From the NCBI RefSeq assembly GCF_040639655.1, contig NZ_JBFAAI010000034.1, positions 32,512-96,511 of the forward strand: a stretch of DNA of 64,000 nucleotides, read 5' to 3'. Both the position numbers and the translations under genes were made by a program. Source of the DNA: Actinoplanes sp040639655. GTDB lineage: Bacteria > Actinomycetota > Actinomycetes > Mycobacteriales > Micromonosporaceae. This document shows positions 42,909-50,602 of the stretch, piece after piece. The notes beneath the pieces were generated by a model. That model searched no databases. It had not been told where the DNA came from and saw nothing but the letters and a program-made list of their open reading frames with translations. How positions within the stretch are numbered: the first letter of the stretch is position 1; the number at the start of each line of letters is the position of its first letter.

Positions 42909-42988
42909 TTCTAACGGTTGCGGTTCGTCGTTACCGTTAGAACATGCTCCTCATTTCTCACGCTGTCAAGCCAGCTGTACCGTTAGAA
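42909..42988. promoter_or_regulatory. Three ACCGTTAGAA elements
   Basis: ACCGTTAGAA occurs at 42933-42942 and 42979-42988 on the plus strand and inverted at 42909-42918, so the first two form a perfect 10-bp-arm dyad. Both plus copies are followed by CATG. They lie between the VOC/PNPOx operon and the CGNR regulator. Confidence 0.78.
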
Positions 42989-42989
42989 C

Positions 42990-43646
42990 ATGGCCGAGCC
43001 TCTGCCGATCGCGTTCGCGAACACCCTCCACGCGGTTCGCGGCCGCCTCCGCGACGGCCTGTCCACCCGCTCCGCGCTGGCCGCCTGGCTCGACAGCGTC
43101 ACCGACCAGCTCCCGGAACCGCCGCCCTCCGCGCCCGATCGGCTCCCACCGTCCTCGTCCGGCCTCCCCGGTTCCGGCCCGCCCGACTCCGGCCTCCGCG
43201 GCTCCCCGGGAATGACAGACTCCCCGGGCATCACCGACGACGACTTGCGACGCGCCCGCGAGCTGCGGGACGCGATCCGCGCGATCGCCTCCGCGGTGGT
43301 GAGCGGCGATCCGCCCGCCCCGGCCGACCTGGGGATCCTCAACGCGGCGGCGCGGGACGCACCGAAATGGCGTGAGCTGCGGTGGACCCCGCAGCCGCAC
43401 GCCACCGAACACAGCCGCGGCACCCGGGCGACCGCCGCCCTCTCCGCCATCGCCGCCGAGGCGGTCGCGCTGTTCGCCGGCGACCTGCGCTCCGAGCTGC
43501 GGGCCTGCCGCGGGCCCGGCTGCGTGCTGCACTTCATCCGCGACAGCCCGCGCCGCGAGTTCTGCTCCCCCGGCTGCGGCAACCGCGCCCGCGCCGCCCG
43601 CCACTACGCCAAGACCAAACCGGGCAGCCCGGGCCACCCGGACTAG
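42990..43646 (+). CDS. ABATE/CGNR zinc-finger regulator
   Basis: Protein of 218 residues. The N-terminal ABATE-like part is interrupted by a Pro/Ser/Gly-rich linker at about residues 43-80. The C-terminal CGNR zinc finger reads CRGPGCVLHFIRDSPRREFCSPGCGNRARAARHY, with all four Cys. CGNR proteins are putative stress-linked transcription regulators. The ATG at 42990 follows a TACCGT box by 6 bases. Divergent to the VOC/PNPOx genes, it probably controls them through ACCGTTAGAA. The stop overlaps a convergent gene by 4 bases. Confidence 0.88.
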   Translation: MAEPLPIAFANTLHAVRGRLRDGLSTRSALAAWLDSVTDQLPEPPPSAPDRLPPSSSGLPGSGPPDSGLRGSPGMTDSPGITDDDLRRARELRDAIRAIASAVVSGDPPAPADLGILNAAARDAPKWRELRWTPQPHATEHSRGTRATAALSAIAAEAVALFAGDLRSELRACRGPGCVLHFIRDSPRREFCSPGCGNRARAARHYAKTKPGSPGHPD

Positions 43647-44530
43647 GCGACCGGGACCGGCTCGACGACCCGCTCGGGCCGCATCTGCACCACGACGACC
43701 GAGGCGAGCAGCAGCAGGCCGCCGGCCAGCTGGGCGGGGGCCAGGAACTCACCGAGGGTCAACGCGGCAAGCGCGGCGGTGACGAACGGCTCCACGGTGG
43801 ACAGGATCGCCGCCGTCGACGGGCCGGTGCGGCGCAGCCCGGCGAAGAACAGCAGGGTCGCCAGCACGGTGGAGACGATCGCGATACCTGCCACCCAGAA
43901 CCAGCCGGCCGGCCGGAAGGTGAGCTCGACACCCCCGGTGAGCAGCGCCTTCGCGGTCAGGGCCGCCGCGGCACCGGTCATCACCAGCGTCGCCAGCCGC
44001 AGCGGCGGCATATCGTGCACGATCCGGTCGGAGACCAGGATGTAGATCGTGTACGTCAGCGCCGATCCGAATCCGAGCGCCACGCCGAGCGGATTCAGCG
44101 CCCCACCGCCCGCCCCGGCCAGTACCAGCACGGTTCCCGCCGAGGCGACGGCCAGGGCGATCGCCCGGCCGCGGGTCATCCGGTCGCGGCGCAGCAGGAC
44201 CGCGCCGGCGGTCACCATCAGCGGGTACGTGTAGAGGATCAACGACAGCAGCGACGCGTCCATGACGCTGAGTGCTTCGAAGTACAGCGTCGCCTGTGTG
44301 GCGAAGCCCACCGCCCCGAGCCCGAGCGCGACGGCCACCGCGCGGCCCGGGGGACGCCGTTCCGGCCGCGACGGCCACAGCCGCAACAGGGCGGCCAGTA
44401 CGACGGCGGCGAGCACGAACCGCACCAGGAGCAGGGCGGACGGTGAGACTCCAGCGTCGTACGCGAACTTGCCGAAGATGCTCATCGCACCGAAGCAGAC
44501 GGCGGAGAGCAGACAGAGAAGTGGACCCAT
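43643..44530 (-). CDS. EamA/DMT-family transporter
   Basis: Ten-segment drug/metabolite transporter of 295 residues with two EamA repeats (LLCLLSAVCFGAMSIFGKFAYDAG and LGVALGFGSALTYTIYILVSDRI). Likely exports a small metabolite. The ATG at 44530 is used; ATG 44557 is possible. It is divergent from a LysR gene whose operator region contains a 19-bp dyad, so LysR probably activates it in response to its substrate. Confidence 0.88.
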   Translation of the reverse strand: MGPLLCLLSAVCFGAMSIFGKFAYDAGVSPSALLLVRFVLAAVVLAALLRLWPSRPERRPPGRAVAVALGLGAVGFATQATLYFEALSVMDASLLSLILYTYPLMVTAGAVLLRRDRMTRGRAIALAVASAGTVLVLAGAGGGALNPLGVALGFGSALTYTIYILVSDRIVHDMPPLRLATLVMTGAAAALTAKALLTGGVELTFRPAGWFWVAGIAIVSTVLATLLFFAGLRRTGPSTAAILSTVEPFVTAALAALTLGEFLAPAQLAGGLLLLASVVVVQMRPERVVEPVPVA

Positions 44531-44553
44531 GACTGCAGCATCAGCAATTTGTT

Positions 44554-44572
44554 TCATCAGGTCCAGTGATGA
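44554..44572. promoter_or_regulatory. LysR-type dyad TCATCA-N7-TGATGA
   Basis: Perfect 6-bp arms around GGTCCAG between the EamA and LysR genes. The 13-mer CATCAGGTCCAGT (44555-44567) is repeated exactly at 46404-46416 in the next LysR intergenic gap. Confidence 0.7.
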
Positions 44573-44590
44573 TTTATCGAGTTGGATGGT

Positions 44591-44596
44591 TAGTCT
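44591..44596 (+). promoter_or_regulatory. -10 box TAGTCT, leaderless start
   Basis: TAGTCT lies 6 bases before the ATG at 44603 of the first LysR gene. Confidence 0.55.
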
Positions 44597-44602
44597 TTGT
44601 GC

Positions 44603-45526
44603 ATGGTCGTGCTTGATCTGCGTCGCCTGCGGTTTCTCCGGGAGTTCGAGGAACGAGGCACCCTCGGCGCCGTCGCCTCCGCACTCGGCTACAGCCCGTC
44701 CGCCGTCTCGCAGCAGCTGACCGTCCTCGAGAAGGAGGTCGGCGCGCCGCTGCTGGAGAAGGCCGGGCGCGGCGTGCGGCTCACGGACGCGGGACGCCTG
44801 CTGGCACAGCATGCCCGGGTGCTGCTCACCGCGGCCGAGGCGGCGACCGCCGACCTGGCGGCCCTCAGCGGCGAGGTCCGCGGCACGGTCCGCGCCGGCG
44901 GGGTCCAGTCCGCCACCCGCCACCTGCTGGTCCCGTCACTGAGCCGGATGGCCGCCGAACACCCGCTGGTCCGGATGGAGGTGTCCGAACTCGAACTGGA
45001 ACAGGCGCTGCCCGGCCTCCGCCTCGGCTCGGTCGACCTGGTGATCAGCGACGAGTACGACGGCCATCCCCGCCCGCGCCCGGCCGGCATGCGGTTCGCA
45101 CCGCTGCTGTCCGAGAAGTTGCTCGTCGTGCTGCCGGCCGCCCATCGCCGGGCGGCCTCCGGAGCGCCGGTCTCCCTGGCCGACCTCCGCGACGAGGTGT
45201 GGGTCTCCTCCGATCCGACGACCGGTCACCACGCCATGATCGTCGGGACCTGCCGGTCGATCGGCGGCTACGAGCCCGACGTGCGCCACCATTCCAACGA
45301 CGCCGATGTCCAGCTGGCCCTGGTCCGCCACGCGGCGGCCGTGGCCCTCCTGCCGCTGTTGAACCTGCCCGCACCCGATCCGGCCCTCGCCTACCGCCGG
45401 GTGGCCGAGGCCGACCTGGGCCGCCGCCTGTTCACCGTGACCCGCGACGCCCCGCTCTCCCCCGCGCTGGCCGCCTTCCTGACCGTGGTCACCGACCAGG
45501 CCGCCAGCCGTACGTCAGACCGGTAA
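44603..45526 (+). CDS. LysR-family regulator 1
   Basis: Regulator of 307 residues. The winged helix reads LDLRRLRFLREFEERGTLGAVASALGYSPSAVSQQLTVLEKEVGAPLLEKAGRGVRLTDAGRLL, followed by a periplasmic-binding-like effector domain. It is closely similar in its first 80 residues to the LysR at 46450, suggesting a gene duplication. It is divergent from an EamA exporter and convergent with the DapA-like gene. The ATG at 44603 is supported by the -10 box; a GTG at 44609 would also fit the family start. Confidence 0.92.
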   Translation: MVVLDLRRLRFLREFEERGTLGAVASALGYSPSAVSQQLTVLEKEVGAPLLEKAGRGVRLTDAGRLLAQHARVLLTAAEAATADLAALSGEVRGTVRAGGVQSATRHLLVPSLSRMAAEHPLVRMEVSELELEQALPGLRLGSVDLVISDEYDGHPRPRPAGMRFAPLLSEKLLVVLPAAHRRAASGAPVSLADLRDEVWVSSDPTTGHHAMIVGTCRSIGGYEPDVRHHSNDADVQLALVRHAAAVALLPLLNLPAPDPALAYRRVAEADLGRRLFTVTRDAPLSPALAAFLTVVTDQAASRTSDR

Positions 45527-45550
45527 CCACGGCTGACGGGCGTGGGTTGG

Positions 45551-46378
45551 TCAGGCGATCGCCGGTACGGCCAGTTCGCGGCGGGCCGGCAGCAGTGGCA
45601 GGCGCACCGACGGGGTCGGGATGCGGCCCTGTTCGTACAGCGCCGCCTTGATGACCGTCGGGTTCGGGGCGGCGAACAGGGCGCGGGACACCGCCGCCAG
45701 CCTGCCCCCGAGGTGGCGGCCCCGTTCGACGTCACCGGCTCGCCAGGCCTCGGCCAGCGCGGCGAAGGATCGCGTCTCCAGGTGGGCCGAGGCGAGGATC
45801 CCGCCGTGCGCACCGAGAGCCAGCAGCGGCCAGATCACCGGGTCGTCGCCGCCGAGCAGCGCGAACCCGTCAGGCAGGTCGGCGAGCAGCTCGACGGTCC
45901 CGGCATCGACGGCACCGGTGGAGTACTTCATGCCCACCACCCCGGCCAGCCCGGCCAGCCGCCTGATCGCCGCCACCGACAGGTCCTGACCGGTCCGGTA
46001 CGGCACGTGATAGACGACCACCGGCGTACGCCCGGCGAGCTCCGCGATGTGCGCGACCACCCCGTCCTCACCGGGCCGTACGAACGGTGGCACCAGAGCC
46101 AGCGCCGCGGTCACGTCCGGCCCGGCCGCCAGGTCCATCCGTGTGCCGACCAGCAACGGGGTTCCCCGTTCCTGGCTGACACGCGCGATCACGCCGACGA
46201 CGGTCTCCTGTTCGGCGGCGGTCAGCGACGACGGCTCCCCGGTGGTGCCCAGCGCCACCAGGCCGGCGGCGCCGTCGGAGAGCACGTCGTTCGCCAGTCG
46301 TTCCAGCACATCGGCAGCGACGCCACCATCGGCGCCGAAGGGAGTGATCAGTGGTACGAAGATCCCGTCCAGACTCAT
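45551..46378 (-). CDS. DapA-family (DHDPS/NAL) lyase
   Basis: TIM-barrel aldolase/lyase of 275 residues. The GTTGE motif (44-48), the Tyr in VVYHVPYRTG (Tyr123) and the Schiff-base lysine in GMKYSTG (Lys151) are present. The second active-site Tyr of true dihydrodipicolinate synthase is absent: the region reads VPPFVRPGEDG instead of PYYNKP. It is therefore probably a DapA-like aldolase for another 2-oxo acid, not the lysine-pathway enzyme. It is divergent from the second LysR gene, its likely regulator. Confidence 0.85.
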   Translation of the reverse strand: MSLDGIFVPLITPFGADGGVAADVLERLANDVLSDGAAGLVALGTTGEPSSLTAAEQETVVGVIARVSQERGTPLLVGTRMDLAAGPDVTAALALVPPFVRPGEDGVVAHIAELAGRTPVVVYHVPYRTGQDLSVAAIRRLAGLAGVVGMKYSTGAVDAGTVELLADLPDGFALLGGDDPVIWPLLALGAHGGILASAHLETRSFAALAEAWRAGDVERGRHLGGRLAAVSRALFAAPNPTVIKAALYEQGRIPTPSVRLPLLPARRELAVPAIA

Positions 46379-46403
46379 GCCGACCAGCCTCGTCGCTGCC
46401 CAG

Positions 46404-46416
46404 CATCAGGTCCAGT
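46404..46416. promoter_or_regulatory. LysR half-site shared with 44.55 kb
   Basis: CATCAGGTCCAGT, identical over 13 bases to the copy at 44555-44567, between the DapA-like and LysR genes. Only the left arm of the dyad is kept. Confidence 0.6.
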
Positions 46417-46437
46417 TCACCATTCTGAAGCCCTACG

Positions 46438-46443
46438 TAAGCT
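46438..46443 (+). promoter_or_regulatory. -10 box TAAGCT, leaderless start
   Basis: TAAGCT lies 6 bases before the ATG at 46450. Confidence 0.5.
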
Positions 46444-46449
46444 CTGCTT

Positions 46450-47376
46450 ATGCTCGACGTGCGCCGCCTGCGCCTGCTGTGCGACCTTTCCCGCCTCGGT
46501 ACGATCGCCGCCGTCGCGACCGCCCACACCTATACCCCGTCGGCCGTCTCGCAGCAGCTGTCCGCCCTGGAACGGGAGGCAGGTGTGCCGCTCCTGGAAC
46601 GTACCGGCCGCCGGGTCGTTCTCACCGCCGCCGGCCGGCTCCTGGTCCAGCACGGCGAAACGGTCCTGGCCGCACTCGGACGCGCGGACGCCGCACTGGC
46701 CGCCGCCCGCGCCGGAGTCTCCGGCGAGCTTCGTATCGGCGCCTTCCCGAGTGCCATCCGTACCCTGCTCGCCCCCGCTCTCGTGACGCTGGGCGAACGA
46801 CATACCTCCCTGGACCTGCTCCTGACCGAGCTGGATCCGGCCGACGTCCCCGCGGCGCTGCTCGACCGGCGCCTCGACGTCGGCCTCACACAGGACTACG
46901 ACGTGGTACCCGCCGACATCGATCCCGGCCTGGACAGCGTCCCGCTGCTCGACGAGCCGGTCCATCTGGCTGTTCCGGCACACGTTGCCGCCACCTCGCC
47001 ATCGGCCGGGTCATCGGCGTCCGAGCTCCGGACCCTGCGGGACTTCAGCGACGCCGGCTGGATCCTGGCCTCTCCCGGGACGCTGTGTCACACCGCTGCC
47101 GTACGGCTCTGCGGATCAGCCGGTTTCACTCCGCGGGCCCGGCACCGGGTGGACGACTTCGGCACCGTCCTGGCCCTGGTCGCGGCTGGTCAGGGCGTCG
47201 CGCTGGTGCCCCGGCTCGCCGCCGACAACCTCCCGCCGGGTGTTCACCTGCTCCCACTGCCCACCCGGCGCCGCACCAGGGTCGCCTTCCGGCAGGGCTC
47301 CGCGGCGCATCCGGCCGTCGCCGCCTTCATCGCCGCGCTTCCGCAGCCCGCCGGCCGCACCGCCGGGGTCCGGTAG
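46450..47376 (+). CDS. LysR-family regulator 2
   Basis: Regulator of 308 residues with winged helix LDVRRLRLLCDLSRLGTIAAVATAHTYTPSAVSQQLSALEREAGVPLLERTGRRVVLTAAGRLL. Its effector domain contains two Cys (LCHTAAVRLCGSAGF). Divergent from the DapA-like gene; the gap contains a 13-mer also found at LysR 1. The two proteins are alike enough to cross-bind. Confidence 0.92.
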   Translation: MLDVRRLRLLCDLSRLGTIAAVATAHTYTPSAVSQQLSALEREAGVPLLERTGRRVVLTAAGRLLVQHGETVLAALGRADAALAAARAGVSGELRIGAFPSAIRTLLAPALVTLGERHTSLDLLLTELDPADVPAALLDRRLDVGLTQDYDVVPADIDPGLDSVPLLDEPVHLAVPAHVAATSPSAGSSASELRTLRDFSDAGWILASPGTLCHTAAVRLCGSAGFTPRARHRVDDFGTVLALVAAGQGVALVPRLAADNLPPGVHLLPLPTRRRTRVAFRQGSAAHPAVAAFIAALPQPAGRTAGVR

Positions 47377-47434
47377 ACGCAGCGAAACGATGTCGCGGGC
47401 TGAATGGCGCCGATCAGGAGGCGGAACTCTCTGA

Positions 47435-48059
47435 TCACACTCGGGCAGCCAGTGTGCGGCCCGCTTCGGCGGCGGCCTCGTGGGCGTTCTTGCGCATGAT
47501 CGCGGCGGTCTCGGTGAAGGCGTCGAGGGCGGGGTTCACGCCGACCAGGGTGAACTCCCGCTCGATCAGGGTGAGGTCGGCGCCCCAGATGTCGCCCACG
47601 ACGCGGCGCAGGTAGTCGGTGTTGTGGTCCCAGCCCGCACGGGGCGTGCCGGGGCCGTAGGCGCCACCGCGGGTGGTGAGCACCACAGCGGGCTTGCCGT
47701 CGAGGAACTTCTCGCCGTGCTCACCGCCGGCCATGACCAGGTCGATCCAGGCCTTGGCATGCTGCGAGACGCCGTAGTTGTAGAACGGCAGCGGCGAGGA
47801 TCACCGCGTCCGCGGCGCGTAGTTCGCCGGCGAGTTCCCCGGCCAGCGCGACGGCGCGGTGGTGGGAGTCGCTGCGCTGGTCAGCAGGCAGGTACGCGGC
47901 CTGGATCGCGTGGGCCCAGACGTCCGCGGGCAGTGGGTCGGCGGCGAGGTGACGACGGACGATCGGGGCGCCGGAGATTTCCTTCTCCACCAGATCCGCC
48001 AGCTCGGTGCTGGCCGAGTTCGGTCCCTGGATGCTGGCGTCGATACGCAGTACGGCCAT
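47435..48059 (-). pseudogene. FMN-dependent azoreductase, frameshifted
   Basis: Starts well at ATG 48059 (MAVLRIDASIQGPNSASTELADLVEKE) with the FMN-binding Ser-rich loop, and reads correctly to AVILAA. It then loses frame at about 47786-47789. Removing one base there restores PFYNYGVSQHAKAWIDLVMAGG, the flavin-edge motif, and the frame runs to the normal end at 47435 (TTRGGAYGPGTP and DLTLIEREFTLVGVNPAL). The frameshift is one extra base in a run of G/C. It may be a real pseudogene or a sequencing error. It is divergent from a MarR gene, like the intact pair at 12.6-13.8 kb. Confidence 0.85.
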
Positions 48060-48117
48060 CGAGATCTCCCCATCAAAGGAAATAATAGAAATGTCGTTCA
48101 AGTACGCATGGTGGTGA

Positions 48118-48165
48118 CTTGAACGTTCAAGAAGAAGCATGACACCGCAAGTGTTGAACGTTCAA
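48118..48165. promoter_or_regulatory. Twin MarR operators TTGAACGTTCAA
   Basis: CTTGAACGTTCAAG at 48118-48131 and TTGAACGTTCAA at 48154-48165, 35 bp centre to centre. A half copy CGTTCAAG lies at about 48095-48102. All are between the frameshifted azoreductase and the MarR gene. Confidence 0.8.
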
Positions 48166-48178
48166 GGGGATGGTCGCG

Positions 48179-48184
48179 TATTCT
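48179..48184 (+). promoter_or_regulatory. -10 box TATTCT
   Basis: TATTCT lies 8 bases before the GTG at 48193, supporting that start over the ATG at 48139 inside the operator region. Confidence 0.45.
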
Positions 48185-48192
48185 TTCCCGTC

Positions 48193-48708
48193 GTGAGCGA
48201 CCCCACAGACGTCCCCTGGCTCTCCGACGACGAACAGCGCGCCTGGATGGCGCTCACGGCGGTGCTGATGAGCCTCCCGGCGGCGATCGACGCCCAGCTC
48301 AAGCGGGATGCCGGGATCAACTTCTTCGAGTACGCGATCCTGTCCTCGCTGTCGCAGGCGCCGGGCCGTGCCGTACGGATGGGAAATCTCGCCCACCTCG
48401 CGGCGGGATCGCCGTCGCGCCTCTCGCATGCCGTCTCCCGCCTGGAGAAGCACGGCTGGGTGTCGCGCCGCACCACCGTCGACGCCACCGAGACACGCAG
48501 CGTCGAGGCAGTCCTGACCGATGCCGGCATGGCAGTGGTCGTCGCCGCCGCGCCCGATCACGTACGCGAGGCCCGCCGCCTCGTCTTCGACGCGATCACC
48601 CCCGAGCAGGTCCCGCAGCTCGCCGCGATCGGCCGCCAGGTGCTGGCCGCCACCGCCCCGCACCTGTCCGCGTGCCTCGGCGAGCCCGGGATGCAGAACG
48701 CCTGCTGA
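48193..48708 (+). CDS. MarR-family regulator
   Basis: Regulator of 171 residues. The wing and recognition region are MGNLAHLAAGSPSRLSHAVSRLEKHGWVSRRTTVDATETRSVEAVLTDAG. The GTG at 48193 (MSDPTDVPWLSDDEQRAWMAL) matches usual starts of this subgroup; the ATG at 48139 would translate through an operator. The protein is divergent from the azoreductase and probably represses it and itself, responding to electrophiles or quinones. Confidence 0.9.
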   Translation: MSDPTDVPWLSDDEQRAWMALTAVLMSLPAAIDAQLKRDAGINFFEYAILSSLSQAPGRAVRMGNLAHLAAGSPSRLSHAVSRLEKHGWVSRRTTVDATETRSVEAVLTDAGMAVVVAAAPDHVREARRLVFDAITPEQVPQLAAIGRQVLAATAPHLSACLGEPGMQNAC

Positions 48709-48762
48709 CCCGCCCCTGCCGTCGCACCGCACAGCACCACGCGGACCGGGGAACGGGCCGGG

Positions 48763-49656
48763 TCAGTGCTGGGTGACCAGATCCTGGAGGGTCCGCACGA
48801 CCGTCCGGACGGCGGCTCTGTGCAGCGTCTCCGGGCGGGCCAGGATGTCGATGTGCCGGGTGGCCGGCAGGTCGGCGAGCGGCCGCAGCACCAGCCGCGG
48901 GTCCGGTACCGAGGTGAGACCGGGCAGCAGTGCCAGCGCCTCGCCCGCGGCGACGACCGACGCCGCGACCGTGAAATCGTTGATCCGGTGCCGGATGTCC
49001 AGCGGGTGCCCGGCCGACGCGGCGATGACGGCCAGCACCCCTTCCAGCGGAAACCCTTCGTGGACGCTGATCCACGGCCACGCACCCGCATCGGCGGCCG
49101 TCAGCCGTTCGCGGGCCGCGAGTGGGTGGCCGGCCGACATGGCCACGTACAGCGGCTCGGCGATCAGCCCGATGACGGTCAGCCGGTCGGCGGGCCAGAG
49201 TGGACTCTGCGCCAGGCGGTGCGCCAGCACCAGGTCGTAGTCGCCGACGAGAGCCGGGAAGTCGGCGTGGGCCACGTCCTCGTCGGCGCAGCGCACGGGC
49301 GGGCCGCCGGTCTCGGCGAGCCAGCGGATCAGCGGGGCGAACCAGGTGAGCCCGGCACTGTGGAAGGCGGCCACGCTCACCGGGGCGTCCGGCGCGTCGA
49401 GATGATCGCCGACGGCGCGGGCGGCCCGGTCGAGCGCCGCCATCACCTCGACCGCGGCGGCGGCGAGCGCCCGCCCGGCAGGGGTGAGCACGAGCCGCCG
49501 GCCGTGACGTTCCGTCAGCGGCACCCGCGCCGAGCGTTGCAGCGTGTTGAGCTGCTGCGAGACCGCTGACGGCGTGATGTGCACCGCACGGGCGACGGCC
49601 GCGACGCTTCCGCGCTCGCCGAGTTCGCGCAACAGCCTGAGGTGATGCGGATCCAC
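48763..49656 (-). CDS. LysR-family regulator 3
   Basis: Regulator of 297 residues, third LysR within 5 kb. The winged helix is LRLLRELGERGSVAAVARAVHITPSAVSQQLNTLQRSARVPLTERHGRRLVLTPAGRAL. GTG start at 49656 (MDPHHLRLL). It is divergent from an EamA transporter, repeating the layout at 43.6-45.5 kb. No copy of the CATCAGGTCCAGT element was found in its gap, so it seems to have its own site. Confidence 0.92.
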   Translation of the reverse strand: MDPHHLRLLRELGERGSVAAVARAVHITPSAVSQQLNTLQRSARVPLTERHGRRLVLTPAGRALAAAAVEVMAALDRAARAVGDHLDAPDAPVSVAAFHSAGLTWFAPLIRWLAETGGPPVRCADEDVAHADFPALVGDYDLVLAHRLAQSPLWPADRLTVIGLIAEPLYVAMSAGHPLAARERLTAADAGAWPWISVHEGFPLEGVLAVIAASAGHPLDIRHRINDFTVAASVVAAGEALALLPGLTSVPDPRLVLRPLADLPATRHIDILARPETLHRAAVRTVVRTLQDLVTQH

Positions 49657-49729
49657 AAGGCTCCACTACATCGTCGGTTCACCAGTTGGCCTCTTGTCTA
49701 CCGTATCCGCGGGCCGCAGGCTTCCCGAT

Positions 49730-50602
49730 GTGACCGGAGACCTCCTTCTGCTGGCCGTGGCGATCATCTGGGGCAGCAGCTATCTGGCCGCCAAGACACT
49801 GGTCGTCGCGGGTGGCGTGCTGTCCGTACTCGCGCTCCGGTATCTGGTGTCGATGTTCGCGATGCTGCCGCTGATGCTGCGCCGGCGCGTGCAGCGGCGC
49901 GAGCTCGGCGTCGGCGTGCTGCTCGGTGTGACGCAGGCGTCGATCCTGGTGCTCGAGACGTACGGGGTGTCGCTCACCAGCGCCACCAACGCGGGCGTGC
50001 TGATCAGCCTCACCATCCTGCTCACACCCCTGATGCAGGGCGGCCTGCCACCACGGTTCTTCCTTGCGGCGGCGACGGCCACCGGCGGCGTCGTCCTGCT
50101 GGTCGCGGGGCCCGGCCTGCGTACGCCGTCGGCCGGTGACGCCCTGATGCTCGCCGCCGCCGTGGTGCGTGCCGCGCACGTCAACCTGTCGGCGCGGCTC
50201 AGCCGGCCGTCGTACGACACGGTCACCCTGACGACCTTGCAGACCGTGGTGGGCGCGGTCGTCTTCACCGTGGCCGCGTGGCCGCTGACAACCGGCGGTT
50301 TCGGGACCGGCGAGTGGCTGGGCATCCTCTATCTGGCGCTGGGCTGCAGCGTCTTCGCGTTCGTGGTGCAGTTGTGGGCCGTGCGCAGGACGTCACCGGC
50401 CCGGGCGAGCCTGCTGCTCGGCACCGAACCGGTGTGGGCCGTACTGATCGGAGTCGGTTTCGGCGGGGAACACCTGACCGCTATCGCGCTGGCCGGCATC
50501 GCCCTGGTCCTGACCGGCGTCTACTGGGGCCAGCGGGTGGAACGCTCCGCCCGGGAACCCGGCACGGCCGGCACGGCGGCACCCGCCGCGGTCAGCGGAT
50601 AG
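49730..50602 (+). CDS. EamA/DMT-family transporter
   Basis: Ten-segment transporter of 290 residues with two EamA repeats (LLLLAVAIIWGSSYLAAKTLV and the later LGCSVFAFVVQLWAVRRTSPARASLLLGTEPVWAVLIGVGF). The GTG at 49730 begins MTGDLLLLAVAIIWGSSY, close to the normal family start, with GCAGG upstream; a TTG at 49694 would add 12 residues. It is probably an exporter of an amino acid or drug-like metabolite under the divergent LysR. Its 3' end overlaps the convergent dehydrogenase gene by 11 bases. Confidence 0.87.
   Translation: MTGDLLLLAVAIIWGSSYLAAKTLVVAGGVLSVLALRYLVSMFAMLPLMLRRRVQRRELGVGVLLGVTQASILVLETYGVSLTSATNAGVLISLTILLTPLMQGGLPPRFFLAAATATGGVVLLVAGPGLRTPSAGDALMLAAAVVRAAHVNLSARLSRPSYDTVTLTTLQTVVGAVVFTVAAWPLTTGGFGTGEWLGILYLALGCSVFAFVVQLWAVRRTSPARASLLLGTEPVWAVLIGVGFGGEHLTAIALAGIALVLTGVYWGQRVERSAREPGTAGTAAPAAVSG

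Noticed and set aside
42944..43375. Gene starting at the first ACCGTTAGAACATG copy
   Set aside because: The frame runs out of frame through the CGNR gene and has Arg/Pro-rich composition; the second copy starts the real gene.
45551..46378. Lysine-pathway dapA
   Set aside because: The second active-site tyrosine motif is missing and the gene sits alone beside a LysR regulator.
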